NCBI GenBank assembly: GCA_001312405.1
Contig: BBDR01000001.1
Coordinates: 124,001-188,000 of the forward strand
Length of the DNA stretch: 64,000 nucleotides
Reading direction: 5' to 3'
Origin: Clostridium sp. NkU-1
GTDB lineage: Bacteria > Bacillota_A > Clostridia > Lachnospirales > Lachnospiraceae
The notes below the pieces were generated by a model. The model did no database searches. It saw only the letters and a program-made list of their open reading frames with translations, and was not told where the DNA came from. Of the stretch, positions 19,867 to 28,685 are shown piece by piece (within the stretch, counting starts at the first letter, position 1; each line of letters starts with the position of its first letter). The translations under genes and the position numbers were made by a program.

Positions 19867-20436
19867 GTGAGTATTTCCCAAATTGCTGTTGATTTTTGCG
19901 ATTGGCTGAATAAGATAAATCCCAAAAGTCCAGAAGAGAATGAAGTGATTCAATATGGGATGGAATTATTTTTAGATAATATTATCAAGTTTATTGTTAT
20001 CTTGATAATCGGAATTGTCTTGGGAAAAGGATTTGAGACACTTGTAGTATTATCCACATTTAGTGGCTTGAGATTACAAGCTGGTGGCATTCATGCTAAA
20101 ACAGGCTGGGGATGTGGATTAGGTTTGTTATTGGTATGGGGAATATCAATTTTAGGTCATACCTTCGTTGAGGTAAAATCGGTATTTATACCGTACATCT
20201 ATTTCGTTTCTGTCTTAATTATTGTTTGTTGTGTTCCAAGGTCAATAAATATTGAGTATTTTAGTTCACAAGACAAATTGAAAAAGAAATTGTCTTCCGT
20301 TATTGTCTTAACCTTGATGGTGGCAGTTGCATTTTTTAATCCGGTTTTTAGAGGCCTGATTATTTATCCAGTTATTTTGGAAGTATTAACGTTACTTCCT
20401 GAAAATAAAGTAAATATTAAAGGAGAAAATGAATGA
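19867..20436 (+). CDS. agrB: AgrB-like peptide-processing membrane endopeptidase
   Basis: 189 residues with several membrane helices. It cuts AgrD and forms the thiolactone or lactone ring. The catalytic pair is visible: His76 in GGIHAKTGWGC and Cys83 seven residues later, the spacing of S. aureus AgrB His77/Cys84. The GTG start at 19867 follows AAGGTGGTG. Its stop overlaps the ATG of agrD, a typical coupling. The frame is intact. Confidence 0.93.
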   Translation: MSISQIAVDFCDWLNKINPKSPEENEVIQYGMELFLDNIIKFIVILIIGIVLGKGFETLVVLSTFSGLRLQAGGIHAKTGWGCGLGLLLVWGISILGHTFVEVKSVFIPYIYFVSVLIIVCCVPRSINIEYFSSQDKLKKKLSSVIVLTLMVAVAFFNPVFRGLIIYPVILEVLTLLPENKVNIKGENE

Positions 20437-20579
20437 TGAAGAAGACAGCAGTAGAAAAATTGCAGAAAATGTTAGTGAAAGTATCCCTTAACTCTGTAGG
20501 TAAAAGTTTCCCGGCTTCAATTTATGAAAGAAAGATTCCAAAATCAGTTTTAAAGATGCATGATGAGAAAGCTAAATAG
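20433..20579 (+). CDS. agrD: AgrD-like autoinducer peptide precursor without cysteine
   Basis: 48 residues. An amphipathic N-terminal helix (about 1-20, VEKLQKMLVKVSLN) is followed by the probable signal core KSFPASIYERK (24-34) and a charged C-terminal tail with IPKSVLK. This layout matches AgrD, and the YERKIP stretch resembles the YEPKSP that follows the signal in Listeria AgrD. There is no cysteine; Ser25 or Ser29 would have to make a lactone, as the serine does in Enterococcus FsrD. The ATG at 20433 overlaps the agrB stop and has AGGAG 7 nt upstream. Confidence 0.8.
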   Translation: MMKKTAVEKLQKMLVKVSLNSVGKSFPASIYERKIPKSVLKMHDEKAK

Positions 20580-20775
20580 GAAATTAATGAGGAAAAGAAT
20601 GTTGTTTATTAATTTAAGCACAGATAGTCCGGTATGAGTTATATAATGATTTCATTATAAAAAGAAAAAAGCGTTGTTATGCAAAAAAAGTAATACATAT
20701 AAATTATTGTAAAATTTTCAAATCCAATTAGTTGAATGTGTATTAATGACTACTGTAGTAACAAGGGGGAAACTT

Positions 20776-20868
20776 TTGTCTGGATCAATTAAGATTCCAA
20801 TAAACAGCTTAAATAAATATATGGAATTTTTATTCATTCAGGAGTTTTATGGATACTCAGTAGAATAA
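20776..20868 (+). CDS. Possible 30-residue peptide downstream of agrD
   Basis: A TTG start 6 nt after AAGGGGG opens a 30-codon frame (SGSIKIPINSLNKYMEFLF and onward) that ends 15 bp before a hairpin. It is a weak candidate: too short for codon statistics and of no known family. The rest of 20580-21021 shows no other gene. Confidence 0.25.
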   Translation: MSGSIKIPINSLNKYMEFLFIQEFYGYSVE

Positions 20869-20882
20869 GCTAAAAATAATTG

Positions 20883-20911
20883 CTGCCCTTTGAATTTACT
20901 TCAAAGGGCAG
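20883..20911 (+). terminator. Hairpin downstream of the agrBD region
   Basis: CTGCCCTTTGA pairs perfectly with TCAAAGGGCAG, but only a weak T tract follows. Probable transcription end for agrBD and the small peptide frame. Confidence 0.6.
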
Positions 20912-21021
20912 TTAGTCAATTACATGAAATTGAATGAAAACTGTTTTAGACTTGATTTACTTGCATGAAGTTTACCGGACCTTTCCTATGAAAAGGGAAG
21001 ACAAAGATAGGAGAAAAGCAG

Positions 21022-21207
21022 ATGAGAGAAAACTTATTTCGTAGAATTCTAAGACTGGAAAAGAATTTAGCAGACGCTTCTGTGCAAAAGAATATCATGT
21101 CAAAGCACAGAAAGAGAAAGATCATTCCAGATGAATATTATATAGATGTGATAACAATCATACCGGAAAGGAAAGCTATGGTAGAGATTGAGAGTATTGA
21201 TCTTTAA
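21022..21207 (+). CDS. Small hypothetical protein
   Basis: 61 residues, basic in the first half (KHRKRKII), with a good ribosome-binding site (ATAGGAG, about 9 nt before the ATG). Not recognised: no membrane segment or motif. It stands alone between the agr region and a terminator and could be a remnant. Confidence 0.4.
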   Translation: MRENLFRRILRLEKNLADASVQKNIMSKHRKRKIIPDEYYIDVITIIPERKAMVEIESIDL

Positions 21208-21575
21208 CCAGAATCAGTAACTGAAGGAGTGTTAGCAAAAGTAGGAATAGAGAAAGAATGTGACGTTCGTTATGTTCCTGCAATTATTGTCTGTGCTGTT
21301 ACCATTTAGTACACCAAATAACATTCCCGCCTATCTTTCCATGAAATATAGAGAATCAAACAGGCACGTTTTATTAGCGTCGGATTTCCTCCGGCGCTTT
21401 TTTATGTTGGTTTGTATCCCAGTTGAGCATGCAAAACGTTCGAAACATAAACTACCCCCTATGCGGACAATGTCAATTTGAGCAAATGACTAATAAAATT
21501 CATAAGCACAAAACACTTGACAAAATAATCAAAACTTATATCCGCAAGCCATTGTGAAAAAGAGTCTCAGCCGGA
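21208..21575. other. Intergenic stretch without a supported gene
   Basis: Only the terminator at 21376-21403 is clear. Open frames here lack ribosome-binding sites and resemble no family. Confidence 0.6.
21376..21403 (+). terminator. Rho-independent terminator
   Basis: AGCGTCGGA pairs with TCCGGCGCT (one T-G pair) and is followed by a T6 tract. Confidence 0.8.
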
Positions 21576-24032
21576 CTACTCCATGAATATCTCCGTTATA
21601 TATGCGATTTCACTGGCAGGAATCTTAATCCCGAAAATATTTTCTGCATATTCTAATTTGTGTTCTACCGTGTACATAAGCTCATGGTTTTCAGTGGTAA
21701 AACCGTTGAGCCGGGAATAGCTCCAGGTCTCTCCGCGAATGGCCCGCTCCAGCATATTACAGCAATGGCACAGATATTTGGCTGCAATTTCATTGGAATA
21801 AGGGATTTTGAGATCCAGCAATGTAGCCTTCAGGCATTTTTCAAGTACATTAACAGCCTTGGTGGTGTCTAGAAATACCGTAGTTTTTGAAATTACCTTG
21901 TCTACTAAATTCTGAATAAAAGCTTCCTGGGAGCTTAAGTTAGCTGCACGGGTACTGTGGGTCTGACTGGCAGGAGTCAGGAGAGAGAAGTCCGAGCGGT
22001 TAGACAGAATCTGACGAATAGTTTGCAGAAGCAAAGGCAGGGTGACGGGGTAGAGGATGTTGGTGTCGATGCCAGTTTGTCTGGTAATATATTCGTTGAT
22101 GGTGGTCAACGGCTCCATATCGGTGAAAATCAGGATGCCGGAGCCACGGTTTAACTGTTTTGCCTTTTCCACTGCCAGATCCAGGCACTCCTTTAAGCTC
22201 ATGGAAGAGGAGAAGTTGATATAATCTATAATATAGTCATCATAAATGGTTTTCAGGGCATAACTCACCATGTCCGAGGCAATCGTTTCTCCATGGCAGA
22301 TCACTAAAAGTCCCAGATTTACTGTTGTTATCCAGTTGGAAAAAATGGCAAAATAGGAGGCCAGGTAATCAATCTCACGGTTGGAGAAATAACAGGAGTA
22401 AATTTGAGATAGATTTTCCATGATATCCAGAGCCATCTGATATTCTTCCGGGAAACTGTCCATGGAAGCGGCGGGAGCCTCGTTAGGATCTGGCAGCGAA
22501 TGGCTGTCTGCTCTTTTTAAAAAATTGGTGATATGCAAAAGAATCCCATATAAAAGATGGATATGCTTTTTGCTCTCATCAAACTTGCCTTTCTTTTGCA
22601 GCTGAGCGATAACAATCTGGAATACAATAGGATAGATATTCCGCTTAATGGCGTGAAGCTCCGTATCCCTGCAGTTGGACAGCCGGGCGATGTTGTCCAC
22701 TACGGTCTGATAAATGTTGTCAATGGATTCGATATCCATGCTCAGATGGTTTTCCAGAAGCTGCTGGTGGCTGGTCCCGGATATGGAGGGAGCGGATTTA
22801 AAAGAATTTAAGTATTTGGAACCTCCGTTTTGGTCCAGCTCAATGTACTGGTCAGGTATTTCCTCCAGGATATGGCGGACAAGATCCTGTTTGTTTGCGG
22901 TACAATCTGTGAAAGAAAGAAGCTCTTGAGACAGATCGTGAAGATGGACGTAAACAGTCCTGCAGTGGTTAGAGAGGCTGTCCAGATAGGCGCGGGAGCA
23001 GGCGGTCTTGATCTCATTAGCCAGTTGAATGATATTTCTAGTATAGTTCATGGCCGCCAGACAGGAAACTGCGTCTTTGGAAATTTTTATAGGAAGATGG
23101 ATGGTGCGTGCTTCCTCAGAAAAGAGCTGGATTATCAGCTCTATTTTTTCGTGGATACCCCGATCCTCCAGATCAGGAACGGAAATGGCAGAAGGAAATC
23201 TTTCCGCCAGAATGCGAATGGGATCATTGCTGCTTTTGCAGGTAGTGGAGGCGATTATCATACACTGGATGTCACGCAGGGAGGTATCACCGATGCGGTT
23301 ATAATAGTTTTTAGTTATTACTGAGGCAATAAGTTCCATGGAGGCAGGGGATAAGTACTCGATTCCATCAAAGAAAAGGATTCCCCCTTTTGCTGCGTCC
23401 AGGAAGCCCCGCCGCGATTTGTTAGAGACTACATCTCTGGCCAGCCCCAGAAGCTGTTGGGAAAACAGTTTGGGATTGTCAGAAAAGCTATGGCAGGTCA
23501 CGGGAATAAAGGGAACGGCACTGTCAGATGAGACCAGCGTTTTTTTGTATAGATACATACAGTGAGCGAATTTGCTTTTGCCCACGCCGATGGAGCCGCA
23601 GAGCAGGGTGTGCAGCCCATAGGGCGGATAGGAAACGGAGGCCTTGGCAAGGGCAATGATTTCCTTAAGACTGGTGTCCGCTCCGATCAGCTCTTCCAGA
23701 AAGATGGCTTTGTCTGATTGTTTCCTGTTGTCTGAAGCCTTGATCAGATTGGAAAGAACTTCACCTTTTGCCACGGTCTGAGGGATAAAAAAGCCCGGAT
23801 GGTATTCTGACACCAGCTTTCTGTCCAAAAACAAGGTGGGTTTTCCCTGAAATTTAATCAGGAGGCCATCCCGCCAGAGATCATTTAAGGCTCTGGATAC
23901 GTTGGCTCTGTCCATTTTAAGATCAATGGCAAGGGTATAGGCATCGACGCCCCGGCCGTCAATATTTCCGCTTTCAAGAATTTGCAGGGTCTGTTTCCGT
24001 ACGGAATTCAGTATTATTGTGTTCTGTGCCAT
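21576..24032 (-). CDS. LevR/ManR-like PTS-controlled transcriptional regulator, degenerate AAA+ domain
   Basis: 818 residues from the ATG at 24032, chosen over one at 24161 for its AAAGGAGAG site and family-like MAQNTIILNS start. Order: winged helix (about 1-65), AAA+ domain (about 110-330), PRD1 (about 480-570, HIHLLYGILLHI), EIIA-Man-like domain (LLVICHGETIASD, about 610), PRD2 near the C terminus (LCHCCNMLERAIRGE). Walker A is good (GSIGVGKS, 146-153), but Walker B reads LFFDGIE, with Gly for the usual Glu, and the GAFTGA loop that contacts sigma-54 is replaced by ARDVVSNKSR (about 198-207). It should respond to PTS phosphorylation and control the divergent PTS genes, probably without sigma-54. 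The frame is intact. Confidence 0.88.
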   Translation of the reverse strand: MAQNTIILNSVRKQTLQILESGNIDGRGVDAYTLAIDLKMDRANVSRALNDLWRDGLLIKFQGKPTLFLDRKLVSEYHPGFFIPQTVAKGEVLSNLIKASDNRKQSDKAIFLEELIGADTSLKEIIALAKASVSYPPYGLHTLLCGSIGVGKSKFAHCMYLYKKTLVSSDSAVPFIPVTCHSFSDNPKLFSQQLLGLARDVVSNKSRRGFLDAAKGGILFFDGIEYLSPASMELIASVITKNYYNRIGDTSLRDIQCMIIASTTCKSSNDPIRILAERFPSAISVPDLEDRGIHEKIELIIQLFSEEARTIHLPIKISKDAVSCLAAMNYTRNIIQLANEIKTACSRAYLDSLSNHCRTVYVHLHDLSQELLSFTDCTANKQDLVRHILEEIPDQYIELDQNGGSKYLNSFKSAPSISGTSHQQLLENHLSMDIESIDNIYQTVVDNIARLSNCRDTELHAIKRNIYPIVFQIVIAQLQKKGKFDESKKHIHLLYGILLHITNFLKRADSHSLPDPNEAPAASMDSFPEEYQMALDIMENLSQIYSCYFSNREIDYLASYFAIFSNWITTVNLGLLVICHGETIASDMVSYALKTIYDDYIIDYINFSSSMSLKECLDLAVEKAKQLNRGSGILIFTDMEPLTTINEYITRQTGIDTNILYPVTLPLLLQTIRQILSNRSDFSLLTPASQTHSTRAANLSSQEAFIQNLVDKVISKTTVFLDTTKAVNVLEKCLKATLLDLKIPYSNEIAAKYLCHCCNMLERAIRGETWSYSRLNGFTTENHELMYTVEHKLEYAENIFGIKIPASEIAYITEIFME

Positions 24033-24127
24033 TGCAGCGGCTCTCCTTTGTATTTTTTTATAAAAATGAGTGTAATATCTTGGTGAAATTTTAACACGGA
24101 TCATATTGAAACGCAAGGAGATATATG

Positions 24128-24183
24128 AAAGTGTGTAAAAACCATTGTCGTACTTTGACACACTTTACACAAAAAGTGTTTAC
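24128..24183. promoter_or_regulatory. Candidate operator: inverted GTGT half-sites
   Basis: AAAGTGTGT (24128-24136) and ACACACTTT (24158-24166) form a perfect 9-bp inverted repeat, and a further half-site AGTGTTTAC lies at 24175-24183. They sit between the regulator gene and the divergent PTS promoter, a fitting place for the regulator to bind. Confidence 0.45.
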
Positions 24184-24258
24184 TTCTTTTATAAAAAAAA
24201 TAAAAATTATGTAAAATGCATAAACACAAATAAGAAATGTGTGGATTTATGATGAAAT

Positions 24259-24288
24259 TTTACAAAATAAACCCTGTTACAGTATGAT
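24259..24288 (+). promoter_or_regulatory. Sigma-A type promoter of the PTS operon
   Basis: TTTACA (24259-24264), 18 bp, TATGAT (24283-24288), about 30 bp before the EIIA start. I found no GG-N10-GC sigma-54 element in the gap 24033-24319. Confidence 0.55.
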
Positions 24289-24319
24289 GAGAGCAAGAAA
24301 AATCATGTAAGGAGGTTAT

Positions 24320-24719
24320 ATGAGTAAAGTACTTTTATTAAGTCATGGGGATTTAGCCAGGGAAATATGGGCCACATCCAACATGGTGCTGGGAGAGATG
24401 TCAGGAGTGGAGTATTTGACGCTTCCGCTGGGTACAGATTTAAACCGTTATGAGCAGGACATCCGCCGTAAAATAGAGGAAGCGGAAGATGGGCTCCTGA
24501 TACTGACTGACATTTTTGGAGGAACGCCGTTTATCACAGCCTCTCGTGTGTTCGCCTCACTGGAGGACAAGGACCGGGTGGAGATAGTAACAGGCATGAA
24601 TCTGGCCATGGCCATTCAGGTATTTAATTTTGTGGGAAATATGCCGGTAAAAGAACTGAAAAAAAATCGCGGTGACAGCGGGGGCTGAGGGAATCGTGGA
24701 CTTGAAGGAACGGATATGA
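24320..24719 (+). CDS. PTS mannose-family EIIA component (frameshifted near the end)
   Basis: About 132 residues, cytoplasmic. It accepts phosphate from HPr on His9 (LLLSHGD) and passes it to EIIB. It has the fold motif ILTDIFGGTPFITA. An extra A in the A8 run near 24658-24666 ends the sequence early as read; corrected, it continues KIAVTAGAEG to the TGA at 24717-24719. First gene of a full EIIA-EIIB-EIIC-EIID set, opposite the PRD regulator. The sugar is not evident. Confidence 0.93.
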
Positions 24720-24740
24720 GAGAAGGGAAAGGAGCAGAAA

Positions 24741-25208
24741 ATGAGCGTCAGGATGATTCGAATCGATGACCGGCTGATCCATGGCCAGATTGTTGCGGCA
24801 TGGGCGAAAAACCTGTCCATCAAACGGATATGGATTGTAGATGATGATGTGGCTAAGGACGCATTTATCACGAATGTAATGAAAATGGTATCTCCGCCGG
24901 ATACAGAGCTTGTAATTACTGGTACTGACAAGGCAAGGGAAATGGCGGAGGAATTCGATGCTGCGGACAAAAACACGCTGATCCTGGTGAAATATCCAAA
25001 GGTCGCCAGGCTGTTGTTTGACACAGATATCAGACTCAGAGAACTGAATGTGGGCGGAATGGGGGCAAATGCAGAACGCAAAAAGCTGTTTAAGAATATT
25101 TCTGCCAGTGAGGAGGAACGGAAAACTTTAAAAGATATGAAGGAATCCGGAGTAAAGGTGTATTTCCAGGTAACACCCAATGAAAAGCAGACACTATTTG
25201 AAGGATAA
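24741..25208 (+). CDS. PTS mannose/sorbose-family EIIB component
   Basis: 155 residues. The phosphorylated His14 is in RIDDRLIHGQIVAAW, the family signature. It transfers phosphate from EIIA to the sugar crossing EIIC/EIID. The gene starts 21 bp after EIIA behind GGGAAAGGAG. It ends 20 bp before EIIC. The frame is intact. Confidence 0.95.
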   Translation: MSVRMIRIDDRLIHGQIVAAWAKNLSIKRIWIVDDDVAKDAFITNVMKMVSPPDTELVITGTDKAREMAEEFDAADKNTLILVKYPKVARLLFDTDIRLRELNVGGMGANAERKKLFKNISASEEERKTLKDMKESGVKVYFQVTPNEKQTLFEG

Positions 25209-25228
25209 ACGGTAAAGGGGGAAACAAC

Positions 25229-25981
25229 ATGTTAATTCAATCGATTTTAGTAGCTTTCTGGGCATGGTTTAACGGCATGGTGGTATCGGAATATCTGGTA
25301 TGGATCGTCAGAGGTGCGCCGCTTGTAAGCGGAACCATTACTGGGATTCTGATGGGGGACTGGCGTTCCGGCGCAATGATCGGTGCTACCATCCAGCTGC
25401 TGTATATGGGGCAGGTGACAGTAGGAGGCATTTCATCTTATGATAAATCCTATGCTGGCATTATCGCAACTGCAGTTACCATTGCATCCCACCAGACACC
25501 GGAGATTGGAATCACGCTGGCAGTTGCTCTGGGGACTCTGGGCTTGATTGCCAGCAATATTTTCATGACGGTTTGCGTGGCATTTGTGCATATGGCTGAT
25601 AAATATGTGGAAGAGGGAAAAACCAACAGGATATGGATTTACAACTGGCTGCTTCCCAACCTTTTGTGCGGGCTGCTGTGGGGAATTCCAGCTTTTCTGG
25701 CCGTATACTTTGGCTCCTCTTATCTGGAGGCGTTTATGAATCATATTCCGGCATTTGTGTCCAAGGCACTGACCACCGTGGGCATGATTCTTCCGGCTTT
25801 GGGGATCGCGATGATGCTTAAGACTGTGTTCAACCCCAGGTTTGCTCCATTTATCGTGGTAGGGTTCCTTTGTGTGGCATACCTTCATATGGATATCATC
25901 GCCTGCGCCCTGTTAGGCGGGGCCTGCGCAGTTCTTTACTGGACCCTGAATCTGGACAAACTGACAGAAGGAGGAAATTAA
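25229..25981 (+). CDS. PTS mannose/sorbose-family EIIC membrane component
   Basis: 250 residues, strongly hydrophobic with about eight membrane segments. The family pattern LVSGTITGILMGDWRSGAMI lies near residues 32-51, with GATIQLLYMG after it. It forms the sugar channel with EIID, whose gene starts 2 bp after its stop. The frame is intact. Confidence 0.95.
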   Translation: MLIQSILVAFWAWFNGMVVSEYLVWIVRGAPLVSGTITGILMGDWRSGAMIGATIQLLYMGQVTVGGISSYDKSYAGIIATAVTIASHQTPEIGITLAVALGTLGLIASNIFMTVCVAFVHMADKYVEEGKTNRIWIYNWLLPNLLCGLLWGIPAFLAVYFGSSYLEAFMNHIPAFVSKALTTVGMILPALGIAMMLKTVFNPRFAPFIVVGFLCVAYLHMDIIACALLGGACAVLYWTLNLDKLTEGGN

Positions 25982-25983
25982 AG

Positions 25984-26823
25984 ATGGATGAAAACATTGT
26001 TGCAGCAAATGAAAACAATGAAAAGAAGCTAAGAAAATCGGATTTGCTCCGTTGCTTTTTGATCTGGGAGACCACTTCCGAATCCTGCTTAAGCTATGAA
26101 CGTTTAATGTCCTTAGGCTTCTGCCATGCCATGACACCTGTAATCAACCGTCTTTACAAGACAAAGGAGGAGCGGGCGTCCGCATTGAAGCGCCACATGG
26201 TATTTTTCAACACAGAGAACAATTGGGGGGCGTTTATTCCAGGAATTGTGTGCTCCATGGAAGAGGAGAGGGCCAACGAAGGCACCATCAGCGAAGAGAT
26301 GATCAACAGTGTCAAAATTGGTCTGATGGGACCTCTGGCAGGTATTGGGGATACCATTACCCAGGGATTGTTCAAAACCGTTCTGCTGGCAATTTTTGTG
26401 GATATGACTTTAAAGGGAAACATTGCGGCGCCGTTTATTTATGCAATCCTTATGGGTGCTTATATTGGAGGGATGGGGTATTTTACGTTCTTCTCCGGCT
26501 ACCGCCTGGGGCAAAATGTGCTGGGCAAGATCACTGATGTAGCAATCATGAGGAAGATCACTAACAGTCTTTCTATCCTGGGACTGATTATTGCAGGAGC
26601 CATGATGGTGAATAATGTTTCCATTGTGACGCCTCTTGCTATCAATATTGGTAAGACCTCTGTCATCATTCAGGATTTGCTGGATTCTATTCTTCCTGGT
26701 ATGTTAAGCGTGATTTTTGTTATGCTGTGCTTTGGGTTAATGAAGAAAAGAGTCAGCGTGTTCAAAATCATGATCATTTTGTTTGCAGTTGCGATTATTG
26801 CGGCATTATTTGGAATTTTATAA
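25984..26823 (+). CDS. PTS mannose-family EIID membrane component
   Basis: 279 residues from the ATG at 25984, behind GGAGG; an upstream extension of the frame overlaps EIIC and is not used. EIID landmarks are FNTENNWGAFIPGIVCSMEE (about 79-98) and KIGLMGPLAGIGDTITQG. Membrane helices fill the C-terminal half. It completes the transporter. The following 233-bp gap holds no clear gene; TATAAT near 26882 could be a promoter for the next genes. The frame is intact. Confidence 0.95.
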   Translation: MDENIVAANENNEKKLRKSDLLRCFLIWETTSESCLSYERLMSLGFCHAMTPVINRLYKTKEERASALKRHMVFFNTENNWGAFIPGIVCSMEEERANEGTISEEMINSVKIGLMGPLAGIGDTITQGLFKTVLLAIFVDMTLKGNIAAPFIYAILMGAYIGGMGYFTFFSGYRLGQNVLGKITDVAIMRKITNSLSILGLIIAGAMMVNNVSIVTPLAINIGKTSVIIQDLLDSILPGMLSVIFVMLCFGLMKKRVSVFKIMIILFAVAIIAALFGIL

Positions 26824-27056
26824 AATCGCGAGATCAGGTCGCAACGCTGATATAATCTTAATGCACTTATAGTCTGAGATGCTATAATGGATTTCTTATG
26901 AACATCCATGCCACAGCAGACAAAAAAATTTGAAATGAAAGCTTGCAGCAACACTTATTATATTTTCAAGGGTAAATATGACAGTAAAATAAAATGAAGT
27001 TCAAGTACTTTTATCACGATTTGTGCCTGAGCTAAGCGAAAGGAATGTGAGTTATT

Positions 27057-27875
27057 ATGAGAAAAACCTGGCTTTCAGATGTAATTGGAACAGAAAAAGC
27101 GGCTTTCGGTCTGGTTCACCTGTTGGCGCTTCCCGGTGATCCGCTGTATGATGCAGAGGGAGGACTGGAAAGAATATACGAAGCAGCTTTGGCTGATGTA
27201 CAGTCTCTTCAGGAAGGAGGGATTGATGCACTGCATTTCTCCAATGAATTCAGCTTTCCCTACCAGAAGAATCCTCCCAGAGAAATCATGTCTGCAATGG
27301 CCTATATGATTGGCCGTCTGAAACCGTATATCGAAGTCCCTTACGGCGCAAATGTCATCAGTAGTCCCAGCGACAGCGTGGCGCTGTGTGCCAGCGTCGG
27401 AGCAAAATTCACCAGAGGAACATTTTCTGGGGTTTACTCCGGAAACCTGGGGCTGTATGACACTGCCATCGGAGATTATGTGCGTCTGCGTCACAATCTT
27501 CATGCGGATGACGTGAAGATGATCCATTATGTGGTGCCTGAGTCAAGCGCTGATATCGGTGGGCGTGATCCTTTGGCCTCTGCGGTAGCGTCCAAGTTTA
27601 TGAATATGCCGGACGGATTTGCCGTGCCGGGAGCAACTGCCGGACAGTCTGCAGATATGTCTTTGCTGCATCAGCTGAGAAAGTCTATGCCGGATATGGT
27701 CCTGGTGGCTTCCACGGGCGTGAAGTATGAGACGGTTGATGATATATTCTCAATTTGTGATGCGGCATTTATTGCCACCAGCCTGAAAAAGGACGGAATA
27801 TTTGAAAATCCTGTAGATAAGGATCGGGTAAAACGATTTATGGAAAAGCTGAAGGATTTTAGAAGCAGCCTGTAA
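27057..27875 (+). CDS. BtpA/SgcQ family protein
   Basis: 272 residues, TIM-barrel family that includes photosystem biogenesis protein BtpA and E. coli SgcQ. Family stretches are GLVHLLALPGDP, GGIDALHFSNEFSFPY and the C-terminal STGVKYETVDDIFS. The biochemical role is not settled. In E. coli, sgcQ lies with PTS genes in the sgc cluster, and here the same association appears: PTS operon before, sugar-phosphatase-like gene 11 bp after. It probably acts on the sugar phosphate made by this PTS. The frame is intact. Confidence 0.85.
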   Translation: MRKTWLSDVIGTEKAAFGLVHLLALPGDPLYDAEGGLERIYEAALADVQSLQEGGIDALHFSNEFSFPYQKNPPREIMSAMAYMIGRLKPYIEVPYGANVISSPSDSVALCASVGAKFTRGTFSGVYSGNLGLYDTAIGDYVRLRHNLHADDVKMIHYVVPESSADIGGRDPLASAVASKFMNMPDGFAVPGATAGQSADMSLLHQLRKSMPDMVLVASTGVKYETVDDIFSICDAAFIATSLKKDGIFENPVDKDRVKRFMEKLKDFRSSL

Positions 27876-27886
27876 AAGAGGGACCT

Positions 27887-28551
27887 ATGTTAAAGGCAGT
27901 TTTATTTGACTGTGACGGCGTACTGTTGGACAGCGAGAGCATCTACTTTCCTGCGTTTCCCAAATACTGGGAACCCTGGGCAAGGAGGCTTCAGTGGAGG
28001 AACTGGCATATCTGATTGGGGCAGATATCCACGTTATCACTGAACGGCTGAAACAGGACTTCGGCCTGGAGAATTATGACACGGAAGAACTGATCCGCGT
28101 TCAAAGGACGCTGTTTAACGAGCGGTTTTATAAGGGAAAATTAACGCCCATGGACGGGCTTGAAGGCTTTTTGGAAAGTCTTAAAAAAGAGGGGATTCTT
28201 CTGGCAGTAGTTTCTTCCTCTGGCCAGGACTATGTAGAATATGTACTGGATCAATTAAGAATCAGGGAGTATTTTAATCTTTATATCGGCAAGGAGGCAG
28301 CCGGTCGTTCTAAGCCCTTCCCAGACCTGTACCTGGAGGCAGTCAGGCGGCTGGGGATACACGCAAATGAGGCGTTGGTGGTAGAAGATTCCCTTAACGG
28401 AATCCGTGCAGGACTTGCTGCAGGCTGTTACGTGATTGCCTACAAGGGGGCAGAGATAAAACAGGACACCTCTGGCGCCCATGAAACGGTGGAACATTAC
28501 CGGGACTTGGATGGAAAAAAACTGGGGGAGAGTATCTGGCGGTTTAAATAA
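27887..28551 (+). CDS. HAD-family sugar phosphatase or phosphoglucomutase-like protein (frameshifted)
   Basis: About 222 residues. The nucleophile motif FDCDGVLLDSES is at residues 7-18, motif II near VVSSSGQDY, motif III Lys in GRSKPFPDLYLEA, and motif IV VVEDSLNGIRAG. A missing G near 27970-27975 hides the first 36 codons, but corrected the ATG at 27887 has GAGGG upstream. It resembles beta-phosphoglucomutase and DOG-type phosphatases. Position suggests a sugar phosphate from the adjacent PTS as substrate. Confidence 0.88.
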
Positions 28552-28565
28552 GTCTTCCTGACCGG

Positions 28566-28618
28566 CAAACGCAGAACGCGGCTTTGAGATAACAATCAAA
28601 GCCGCCGTTCTGCGTTTG
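28566..28618. terminator. Long hairpin between convergent genes
   Basis: A 22-bp inverted repeat (CAAACGCAGAACG plus CGGCTTTGA with their complements), with one bulged base. There is no T tract on either side, so it is a terminator by position only. Confidence 0.6.
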
Positions 28619-28685
28619 AATAAACTTGATGATGCAAATAATAATTCATTTTTACGATGTCATAATAAAAATCATATTTTTAAAT

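Noticed and set aside
21260..21481. 73-codon open frame on the plus strand
   Set aside because: No ribosome-binding site, overlaps a clear terminator, low-complexity composition.
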